Assembly (NCBI GenBank): GCA_964472295.1
Contig: CAYYJQ010000001.1
Span: 1 to 64,000 of the forward strand
Length of the DNA: 64,000 bases
Origin: JAJRZX01 sp964472295
GTDB taxonomy: Bacteria; Desulfobacterota; GWC2-55-46; JADFVP01
Reading direction: 5' to 3'
Position numbers and translations under genes: made by a program. The notes under the pieces were generated by a model. It was given only the letters and a program-made list of their open reading frames with translations, had not been told where the DNA came from and searched no databases. Below are positions 1 to 6,177 of this stretch, one piece after another; the stretch's first letter is position 1, and every line of letters begins with the position of its first letter.

Positions 1-28
1 CTCTGAGCCAGGATCAAACTCTCTAGTT
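1..28 (-). rRNA. rrs: 16S ribosomal RNA, 5' end only
   Basis: The complement of the first bases contains AGAGTTTGATCCTGGCTCAG, the universal 27F primer site at the 5' end of bacterial 16S rRNA. The gene is on the minus strand and leaves the window at base 1, so only its first ~28 bases are present. The exact mature 5' end is an estimate by analogy with E. coli, where about eight bases precede this motif. The upstream leader with promoters and boxA follows in the window. Confidence 0.95.
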
Positions 29-84
29 AAATTGATAAGGATTTAATTAAAGGTCTAACAGGCTGTCAGATGCTTGCTATTTAG

Positions 85-97
85 TTTTCAAAGAGCA
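85..97 (-). promoter_or_regulatory. boxA antitermination site in the rrn leader
   Basis: On the minus strand these 13 bases read TGCTCTTTGAAAA, which is the classic boxA recognised in RNA by NusB and S10 (NusE). It lies between promoter P2 and the 16S 5' end, the expected place. It implies that ribosomal RNA transcription here uses Nus-dependent antitermination. Confidence 0.85.
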
Positions 98-111
98 GAA
101 TTGGTATTCTA

Positions 112-140
112 ATATTACAACTACCTGCACACTCTGTCAA
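112..140 (-). promoter_or_regulatory. rrn promoter P2
   Basis: Minus-strand -35 TTGACA (135-140) is a perfect match. A 17-base spacer separates it from TAATAT (112-117), a 4/6 match to the -10 box. The start of transcription would be near 105, just upstream of boxA. Position and -35 quality support a sigma-70-type rRNA promoter. Confidence 0.65.
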
Positions 141-237
141 GTACTATTCAACCCCCGGAATCTTCCCCGGAGGTTGCTCACTCCGCCGGCTTTTTGCACA
201 GTCACGGAGCAGATACTCAAGTGCGGCAAGACCACCC

Positions 238-265
238 ATTTTACACGAACGAATGACCCTGTCAA
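238..265 (-). promoter_or_regulatory. rrn promoter P1
   Basis: Minus-strand -35 TTGACA (260-265) is followed after 16 bases by TAAAAT (238-243), 5/6 to consensus. It lies about 120 bases upstream of P2, a tandem layout usual for rRNA operons. The hemC stop codon is only ~160 bases further upstream on the same strand. Confidence 0.65.
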
Positions 266-299
266 GGAGTTTTTTAAGATTTTATGTTTTTTTCTTCTC

Positions 300-426
300 G
301 CGCCTCGCCAAGACCCCTCCTGGCGCCCCCATGGGCGCGTTCCCTTCGCTCACATTATGCCCCCTCTACCTCCCCACTCCCCTCTCTCTCCTTCACTACC
401 CCCATCTCCAGCCCCCTGCCAGGGCC
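300..426. other. C-rich spacer after hemC
   Basis: Non-coding stretch of short C-runs (G-runs on the minus, hemC-sense strand). I see no gene or clear hairpin terminator. It belongs to the set of G-run spacers found after several genes in this window. Confidence 0.5.
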
Positions 427-1380
427 TCAGGATGTGCCTTCAGGGGGTTTAAGGTCATAGAGGTCCTTAAGAATCTCCCATGCGCCCTTGCCAAGGAGGG
501 ACTCGGCAAGACGAGTGCCAAGGCTCTCGGGCTCTGCGGCCGGGCCGGTGAGAGAGTCCTTTATAATGGTCTTTCCGTCCGTGCTCGCCACAAGTCCGGT
601 AAGGGCAAGTTCGTTACCGTCTTCACTAATGGTGCCGTAGGCGGCTATCGGGACCTGGCAACCGCCTTCGAGCCTCTTGAGTAACGCGCGCTCGGCCCGC
701 ACGGCAAGGGAGGTCTCCCTGTGGTCAAAGAAGGCGATGAGCTCATTGGTCTCATCGTCATCGGTCCTTGTCTCAATGCCTATGGCGCCCTGGCCTATGG
801 CGGGAAGGAAGACATCAGGCGAGAGGAGTTCGGTTATGCACGCCTCCCAGCCAAGGCGCCTTACGCCGGCACTTGCGAGTATTATGGCGTCGTACTGACC
901 TTCGTCAAGTTTACGTATCCGCGTGTCGAGATTCCCGCGGAGCTGGGCTATCTCGAGATCTGGCCTCAAGGCAAGGAGCTGGGCCTGACGCCTGAGGCTC
1001 GATGTCCCCACCTTCGCCCCTTCGGGAAGGTCCTTAAAGAGCACCCCCTTGCTTATAAGGGCGTCTCTGGGGTCTTCGCGCTCGGCAATGGCCCTGAGGG
1101 AAAGCCCGTCAGGGAACTCTGTTGGAACGTCCTTCATGGAATGAACGGCAAGGTCGGCGCGGCCATCGAGGAGGGCCTCTTCTATCTCCTTTACAAAGAG
1201 CCCCTTTCCGCCCACCTGAGCAAGGGGTACGTCGGTAATCTTGTCCCCAGTGGTCTTTATCCTCAGGAGTTCCACGGTAAGGTCCGGGTATTTTTTCTCA
1301 AGTTCAGACTTCACCCACTCGGCCTGCCAGAGGGCGAGCTTACTGCCCCTTGTCCCTATAACTACCTTGTTTTTTTCCAA
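427..1380 (-). CDS. hemC: Porphobilinogen deaminase (hydroxymethylbilane synthase)
   Basis: Joins four porphobilinogen molecules into hydroxymethylbilane in cytosolic tetrapyrrole synthesis. The 317-residue protein begins with the family signature VIGTRGSKLALWQA, carries KDVPTEFPDGL, and has the dipyrromethane-cofactor cysteine in LEGGCQVPIAAY near residue 240. Length is normal. The start used is TTG; the sequence AGGAG lies 11 bases upstream, and I see no better start. It is the last gene of the minus-strand operon siroheme synthase-ccsA-hemA-hemC, 144 bases after hemA, and the rRNA promoters begin ~160 bases beyond its stop. Function is secure; the start codon is less so. Confidence 0.95.
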   Translation of the reverse strand: MEKNKVVIGTRGSKLALWQAEWVKSELEKKYPDLTVELLRIKTTGDKITDVPLAQVGGKGLFVKEIEEALLDGRADLAVHSMKDVPTEFPDGLSLRAIAEREDPRDALISKGVLFKDLPEGAKVGTSSLRRQAQLLALRPDLEIAQLRGNLDTRIRKLDEGQYDAIILASAGVRRLGWEACITELLSPDVFLPAIGQGAIGIETRTDDDETNELIAFFDHRETSLAVRAERALLKRLEGGCQVPIAAYGTISEDGNELALTGLVASTDGKTIIKDSLTGPAAEPESLGTRLAESLLGKGAWEILKDLYDLKPPEGTS

Positions 1381-1524
1381 ACCCCTCTATCTCCTTTTCA
1401 GGGCCCTCGCCGAGGAGGGCACAAGTCTTATACTCATAATCCCCCACGCCAGGCCCATACATGGACCTCCCGCCCCCGGTATCTACCCCCCCCACGTTAT
1501 ATCTCACAGCCCACGCCGCCCCCC
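1381..1524. other. C/G-run spacer between hemA and hemC
   Basis: No gene is visible. The hemA-hemC sense strand carries several G-runs (for example around 1470-1495). It could be a leader or processing region for hemC, but no promoter is evident. Confidence 0.4.
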
Positions 1525-2832
1525 TCAGTCCTCACCAGAGCCCACCTTCTTCATATCTTCCTGCTCGTCAAGGTCAAAGAGTTTCCGCATGGTATCGATG
1601 TATGTGTCGCCCTCTATCTTGTCGGCGTCTTTCTTGAGTTTTGATACAGGCCCATGGAGTATCTTATTTACAATGGCCTTTGTCATGGCGTCAAGGGCTT
1701 TTTTATCCTTTGGCCCAAGTCCGTTCATGGCCCTGAGGGCACGTTCGAGCTCGGCCTTTCTAATGGAGTCGCAGTAGTTCCTGAGCGCTATAATCGTGGG
1801 CACGACATCAAGGGACTTTATCCAGCGGTAGAACTTGTCTATCTCCTCTTCAATTATCCGCTCGGCCTCATCGGCCTCTTTTGATCTTTCCTTGAGATTG
1901 GAGGCCACAACACCCTGAAGGTCGTCTATGTCGTATACATAGGTGTTATCGATGTTATTCACAAGGGGGTCTACGTTACGTGGAACGGAAATATCGATAA
2001 AGAACATGGGCCTGTGTTTCCGTTCCCTGAGGACCTCTCTTACCTGCTCCTCTCTTATGATAAAACTCTTTGCCCCTGTCGAGGCGATGACAATGTCCAC
2101 GTTCTTGAGATGATGGGGGAACTCACGGAACATAATGGCCGTTCCGCCAAACTCCTTTACAAACTCAACGGCCCGCTCGTATGTGCGGTTTGCCACCATT
2201 ATCTCTCTTATGCCCGCCCTGAGGAGGTGCTTTGCCGCGAGCTCGGCCATCTCTCCCGCGCCAAGGAGCATGACGGTCTTGCCTTCGAGCGCGCCGAATA
2301 TCTTCTTGGCCAGCTCCACGGCGGCGAAACTGATACTCACCGCGGCCTCGCCTATCTTTGTCTCCGTGCGTATGCGCTTTGCCACGGAAAAGGCCTTGTG
2401 ATAGAGTTTATTGACAATGACGCCGGCGGAATCATGCTCCACGGCATGGGCGTATGAGTCTTTTACCTGCCCAAGAATCTGCGGCTCGCCAAGGACCATG
2501 GAGTCAAGGCCCGCGCCCACACGAAAGAGGTGCCTTACGGCCTCGGCGCCGCGGTATGCGTAGAGGTGCTCATCAAGGGTCTCAAGGGGTATTGCGCTGG
2601 AGTCGGCGAGAAAACGCTTTACCTGCAGTACGCCCCTGTCCATATCCTGGTCATGACTCAGCGCGAGGACCTCCACTCGGTTGCATGTAGAGAGTATGAC
2701 ACCCTCGTTAAGTCCAAAGTCATTGACAAGACGCTGAAGGGAGTCGCCCATGGCATCTTTCGAGAAGGAGACCCTCTCCCTCACCCCCACCGGGGCTGTC
2801 CTGTGATTAAGACCTACTATGATGAGTTTCAT
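1525..2832 (-). CDS. hemA: Glutamyl-tRNA reductase
   Basis: Reduces glutamyl-tRNA to glutamate-1-semialdehyde with NADPH, the first committed step of the C5 tetrapyrrole pathway. The 435-residue protein starts GLNHRTAPVGVRE and has the catalytic-cysteine motif STCNRVEV near residue 50 and the signature LGEPQILGQVK. A Rossmann segment (VMLLGAGEMAELAAKHL) sits near residue 190 and a helical dimerisation domain at the C terminus. It lies 22 bases after the ccsA-like gene and upstream of hemC, a pairing well known in Deltaproteobacteria and Gram-positives. No hemL or hemB lies in the window. Confidence 0.97.
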   Translation of the reverse strand: MKLIIVGLNHRTAPVGVRERVSFSKDAMGDSLQRLVNDFGLNEGVILSTCNRVEVLALSHDQDMDRGVLQVKRFLADSSAIPLETLDEHLYAYRGAEAVRHLFRVGAGLDSMVLGEPQILGQVKDSYAHAVEHDSAGVIVNKLYHKAFSVAKRIRTETKIGEAAVSISFAAVELAKKIFGALEGKTVMLLGAGEMAELAAKHLLRAGIREIMVANRTYERAVEFVKEFGGTAIMFREFPHHLKNVDIVIASTGAKSFIIREEQVREVLRERKHRPMFFIDISVPRNVDPLVNNIDNTYVYDIDDLQGVVASNLKERSKEADEAERIIEEEIDKFYRWIKSLDVVPTIIALRNYCDSIRKAELERALRAMNGLGPKDKKALDAMTKAIVNKILHGPVSKLKKDADKIEGDTYIDTMRKLFDLDEQEDMKKVGSGED

Positions 2833-2854
2833 ATCGTCACCTGTTCCTGAGGCC

Positions 2855-3676
2855 TCACTTCAGCGCGATACCGTGTGCACCGCCGAGTATGACGTTTATT
2901 ACTACAAAAGAGCCAACGAGCACCACGAAGGCCACGGATGAGAGCATGGCCGCCTTTTTCCCCCTCCACCCGGCGGTGAGCCTTCCGTGCAGAAGGGCCG
3001 CGTAGAGAAGCCATGTGATAAGGGACCATATCTGCCGGGGCTTCCACTGCCAGTAGGAGCCAAGGGCATACTCGCTCCAGACAGCCCCCGTGATAATGGC
3101 GAGCGTGAGGAGCGGAAAGCCGTACTGAAGGCACCGGTAGTTGAGTTCATCTATGATGCCGAGAGACGGCAGAATGTAGAATAGGCCCTTGAGTTTTCTC
3201 TTCTTGAGGTAATGCTCCTGAATCATGTACATGATGCTGAAAAAAAAGGCTATGGCAAAGAAGGCGTTCCCAAGGAACGCAAGGACCACGTGCACGGGAA
3301 GCCAGTAACTTGCCAGAACCGGCGCGAGGGGTATGATGGTCTTTGGAAATAGAGAGGCCGTCATGATGAGGCCCAGGGCAAAGGGGGTCACAAATGCGCC
3401 GAGGACCTTTTGTTTGAACTTTATTAGTATTACCATGTAAAGGGCCACGGTAATCCATGAGAAAAAAAGCAGGGCCTCGTGGAGGTTTACCACAGGGGTC
3501 CTGCCCGCGCCCACCCAGCGAGAGACTATTACTATGCTGTGGAGAACAAAGGACGCCACGAGCACGCCCTGGGCGGCCTTGACCACCTTGTCCTTATGGG
3601 TAATAAGGTAGGCCACGTAAACGAAGGTGGCGATAAAATAACCGGCAATGGCCATATGAAAGAGAATGTTTGTCAC
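2855..3676 (-). CDS. CcsA/HemX-family cytochrome c assembly membrane protein
   Basis: A 273-residue polytopic membrane protein with about eight predicted hydrophobic segments. It carries the tryptophan-rich stretch SYWQWKPRQIWSLITWLL (about residues 205-225), typical of CcsA/CcmC heme-handling proteins, and a conserved histidine in LHGRLTAGWRG. The family moves or presents heme to apocytochromes c at the outer face of the inner membrane, or, as HemX, tunes HemA levels. The start is GTG, sharing one base with the stop of the upstream siroheme gene, so the two are translationally coupled. Placement between siroheme synthase and hemA supports the HemX label; I cannot choose between HemX and CcsA roles. 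Confidence 0.88.
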   Translation of the reverse strand: MTNILFHMAIAGYFIATFVYVAYLITHKDKVVKAAQGVLVASFVLHSIVIVSRWVGAGRTPVVNLHEALLFFSWITVALYMVILIKFKQKVLGAFVTPFALGLIMTASLFPKTIIPLAPVLASYWLPVHVVLAFLGNAFFAIAFFFSIMYMIQEHYLKKRKLKGLFYILPSLGIIDELNYRCLQYGFPLLTLAIITGAVWSEYALGSYWQWKPRQIWSLITWLLYAALLHGRLTAGWRGKKAAMLSSVAFVVLVGSFVVINVILGGAHGIALK

Positions 3677-4368
3677 TACTCACTCACCTTCGAAGATGAT
3701 ATGTCTAAATCAGCGGCCACAAGGCCAAGGGCCTCAAGGTCCTCACCGGCAATGTCTGTAAGCGCCCTATTCACCCTGTCCAAATCCCCCGCCCTTGTAA
3801 GCCCCACAATATCCGAGTCCAACAACCCGTTAATAATCCTATCTTTTTTATCACCTTTCAGGCCTTTTTTCAATAGACTTTCGCGAAGGCGCCCCATAAT
3901 CTCAAGCATGGGGCCGTACTCCGGGCCTATGGTCTTCTCAATCTCCATGCGTACCTTCCGGGCCATGGCCGGGCATCTTCCACCTGTGGAGACAGCCACT
4001 GTAAGCCCTCCCCTCTTTATTACAGAGGGCACGATAAAGACTGAACCCCCGGGGTCGTCGACAACATTTACGGGCACATTGGCCGCTCTTGCCTCTTCGA
4101 GGGCGCGTTCATTTACGGCCCTATCCGAGGAGGCCGCTATTACAAGGGAGGCGCCGCGCGTGTCTCCCGCGCGAAAGGGCCTTTTTATGTGCCTCACCCT
4201 ATTATTATCAATGAGTTCCCCGATTTTTTCCGTGACTTCAGGGCTGATGATTGTAACCATTGCCCCTGCATCGAGAAGACTCATGGTCTTTCTCGCGGCC
4301 ACGGCTCCGCCGCCCACCACAACCGAGGGCGCGCCCCTTATGTCAAGAAATAGCGGGTAATATTCCAT
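3676..4368 (-). CDS. Precorrin-2 dehydrogenase / sirohydrochlorin ferrochelatase (Met8/CysG N-terminal type)
   Basis: Oxidises precorrin-2 with NAD+ and inserts iron to make siroheme, or supplies sirohydrochlorin for heme d1 or alternative heme routes. The 230-residue protein starts MEYYPLFLDIRG and has the NAD-binding loop VVGGGAVAARK near residues 17-27, then the NVVDDP and VSTGGRCPAMARKVR signatures of this family. It lacks the uroporphyrinogen methyltransferase half of full CysG, so it matches the stand-alone Met8 form. It is the first gene of the hem operon; a GC-rich hairpin with a T-run lies just upstream and may control the whole operon. Confidence 0.92.
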   Translation of the reverse strand: MEYYPLFLDIRGAPSVVVGGGAVAARKTMSLLDAGAMVTIISPEVTEKIGELIDNNRVRHIKRPFRAGDTRGASLVIAASSDRAVNERALEEARAANVPVNVVDDPGGSVFIVPSVIKRGGLTVAVSTGGRCPAMARKVRMEIEKTIGPEYGPMLEIMGRLRESLLKKGLKGDKKDRIINGLLDSDIVGLTRAGDLDRVNRALTDIAGEDLEALGLVAADLDISSSKVSE

Positions 4369-4385
4369 GGGAGGTCCAGGGGTTC

Positions 4386-4458
4386 AAAAAAGAGGGCCGC
4401 GTCCATGCTGGGGGCCCGGCCTGCCCGGCCAGGGGCCCCCCGGGCTCTGACGCGGCCC
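4386..4458 (-). terminator. Intrinsic terminator or attenuator in the hem operon leader
   Basis: A three-tier hairpin has 10-bp arms GGGCCGCGTC (4394-4403) and GACGCGGCCC (4449-4458), inner 8-bp arms (410-417 and 433-440 of the 4 kb line), and a 4-bp tip. On the minus strand it is followed directly by TCTTTTTT, the layout of an intrinsic terminator, with the siroheme synthase start 18-25 bases further on. No minus-strand gene lies close upstream, so leader attenuation is the better reading. On the plus strand no T-run follows. Confidence 0.65.
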
Positions 4459-4498
4459 CGGTTGAGGTGAAAGGAGGAAAAGATACATCAACACATCA

Positions 4499-4527
4499 AT
4501 TATATTATGACCCTGAAAGATTAAAAA
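4499..4527 (-). promoter_or_regulatory. Possible hem operon promoter
   Basis: A perfect TATAAT lies at 4499-4504 on the minus strand, about 40 bases upstream of the attenuator hairpin. The -35 region is AT-rich (TTTTAA at 16 bases) but a poor match, so this is tentative. Confidence 0.35.
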
Positions 4528-4642
4528 CAGGTGAATCTTTCCTTTAAAATTTCATTAATATCCACTCAATTCCCTTATTTTACCGATATTTCGCCTTTCT
4601 CATGGACCCGCCGCGCCATTTATACCCTCCCCGCCTCTGTCT

Positions 4643-4696
4643 GTAAGATAACTTACATACTTTAACTTTACGGTACTTTAGTCTCATTAGTAAAGT
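4643..4696. repeat. Two short inverted repeats upstream of the AhpD-like gene
   Basis: GTAAG-ATAA-CTTAC lies at 4643-4656, and ACTTTA (4675-4680) pairs with TAAAGT (4691-4696). They sit 50-100 bases before the AhpD-like start in the divergent spacer, where an operator would be expected. No regulator can be assigned. Confidence 0.35.
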
Positions 4697-4743
4697 TCAG
4701 GGCTCAAAAAAAATCCAAGAGAAAGGAGTCTATCACAAGAACT

Positions 4744-5247
4744 ATGGACAAATACGAGGAAATATCAGCCGCTGTAAAGAAAAAATTCGGGTTTGTGCCG
4801 AACCTCTTCAGGACCCTCTCCATAAGCCCGGCCGTGGCCGAGGTCTACCTCATGGCAAACGCGGCCATGGAAGGGGCCAGGATACCTCCGAGGGAGGCCC
4901 AGGCCGTGAACCTCGCCATCTCGAGAGAGAACGGTTGCAGATACTGCATGGCCGCCCACACGGCCATGGGCAAGATGGTTGGCATAGAGGAGAGTGAACT
5001 TGAACTCATAAAATCCGGCTGTCTTCCCGAGGACCCTGCCCTTGCCGCCGCCACGGGGGCGGCCCGGCTTATCATGAGCAAGAGAGGCTGGCTCACGGGA
5101 GAAGAACTCGCAGACCTGGAACAAGGCGGCATAGACAGGGCAAAGATCTACGAAATCATCGCCCTCATCGGCATAAAGACCATCGCCAACTATGTAAACC
5201 ACGTGGCAAAGACAGAGATAGACAAGGAGTTCTCCCAATCGTCCTGA
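4744..5247 (+). CDS. AhpD-like / carboxymuconolactone decarboxylase family protein
   Basis: A 167-residue all-helical protein with the AhpD-type redox motif CRYCMAAHTAM (about residues 66-76): a CxxC pair followed by histidine. Family members are alkylhydroperoxidases or thiol-dependent peroxidase partners. The N terminus (KKKFGFVPNLFRTLS) matches the uncharacterised peroxidase-related branch. It is transcribed alone, divergent from the hem operon and convergent with the rhodanese gene. Start ATG at 4744. A role in peroxide defence is inference from the family only. Confidence 0.85.
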   Translation: MDKYEEISAAVKKKFGFVPNLFRTLSISPAVAEVYLMANAAMEGARIPPREAQAVNLAISRENGCRYCMAAHTAMGKMVGIEESELELIKSGCLPEDPALAAATGAARLIMSKRGWLTGEELADLEQGGIDRAKIYEIIALIGIKTIANYVNHVAKTEIDKEFSQSS

Positions 5248-5289
5248 GACGGGGCGTAAGTAAAGTCCAAACCCTTCCGGGCCCTCGTC

Positions 5290-5640
5290 TTACTTGAATG
5301 CCTCGGCAATGTCCTCGAAGGCCCCGTCTATGAAGCAGACATTGGTGTAGCCCATGTCCTTTAGGGTCCTTGCCGCAAGGGCCGCGCGGCCTCCCTTTGC
5401 GCAGTGCAGGAGTATGGGCTGGTCCCCGTCAGGGGCCATCTTCTCTATCTTCATCTCCAGGACCCCGCGCGGCACGTTCACCGAGGCCTTGATCTTGCCC
5501 TCGGCGGCCTCGCCCGGCTCGCGCACATCGATGACAAGGACGTTCTCAGTTGTCCCGGCCATCTTCGCGGCCTCAGCGGGGCTTAGGCCACGGCAGGCCT
5601 TCTTCGCCTCCGATACTATCTCACTTGCAGGTCTAATCAT
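5290..5640 (-). CDS. Single-domain rhodanese-like sulfurtransferase
   Basis: A 116-residue rhodanese domain. It shows the VLVIDVREPGEAAEGKI motif and the active-site loop HCAKGGRAALAA, with the catalytic cysteine near residue 79 and the CxxGxR pattern. Such proteins carry sulfane sulfur as a persulfide; the donor and acceptor here are unknown. There is no signal peptide, so it is probably cytosolic. It lies 63 bases after lspA on the same strand and may be the third gene of ileS-lspA-rhodanese. Confidence 0.9.
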   Translation of the reverse strand: MIRPASEIVSEAKKACRGLSPAEAAKMAGTTENVLVIDVREPGEAAEGKIKASVNVPRGVLEMKIEKMAPDGDQPILLHCAKGGRAALAARTLKDMGYTNVCFIDGAFEDIAEAFK

Positions 5641-5703
5641 GAGAGATACCTCCTTTTAATAAATGCGGGGTAAAGAAAACCCCCCTACCTTCCTTTTTTT
5701 CTT

Positions 5704-6177
5704 CTATCTCTTTCCCTCTTTAATGTACATGATTATTATAGAGGCAATGACTCCTGTTGTGATGGCCGAGTCGGCGATATTGAATGCCGGCCAGTGGTAT
5801 GTGCCCGCGTGCACGTCAATAAAGTCCACTACAGAGCCCGAGGCAAGGCGGTCGATGAGGTTTCCCACTGCTCCGCCGCTTATGAGCGAGAGGACGAGGG
5901 CCTGAAGTCCAGACCTTGCGCGGCGCGCCATGAAGGCGATGGCGATTATGGCCGCGATGGTGAGGACTGCCATAAGCATGGTCTTCAGTGAAGAGGCCCC
6001 GCGCATGAGCCCGAACGCCGAGCCCGTGTTTCTGAAGTAGACTATATTCAGGACGCCGGGTATGGCCTCGGAGACGGAATTGAGCCTCAGGCTGGCGGTA
6101 ATGAGGGCCTTTACTGCCTGGTCAAGGATAGCCACCGCAATGGTTATGGCAAGAAATATCTTGAGTCCCTTACTCAC
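5704..6177 (-). CDS. lspA: Lipoprotein signal peptidase (signal peptidase II)
   Basis: Inner-membrane aspartyl protease that removes the signal peptide of prolipoproteins after diacylglyceryl modification. The 157-residue protein has four hydrophobic helices and the family motifs FRNTGSAFG, GGAVGNLIDRL and VVDFIDVH...FNIADSAI, which contain the catalytic aspartates. I chose the GTG at 6177, whose codons overlap the ileS stop (GTGAGTAA); longer readings would run inside ileS. The overlap implies coupling to ileS, a pairing conserved in many Gram-negatives. Substrates in this window include the CpoB-like and FGE lipoproteins. Confidence 0.95.
   Translation of the reverse strand: MSKGLKIFLAITIAVAILDQAVKALITASLRLNSVSEAIPGVLNIVYFRNTGSAFGLMRGASSLKTMLMAVLTIAAIIAIAFMARRARSGLQALVLSLISGGAVGNLIDRLASGSVVDFIDVHAGTYHWPAFNIADSAITTGVIASIIIMYIKEGKR

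Noticed and set aside
721..1644. Plus-strand open frame of 307 codons opposite hemC and hemA
   Set aside because: It mirrors the hemC codons, has no family motifs and no ribosome site; hemC is certain on the other strand.
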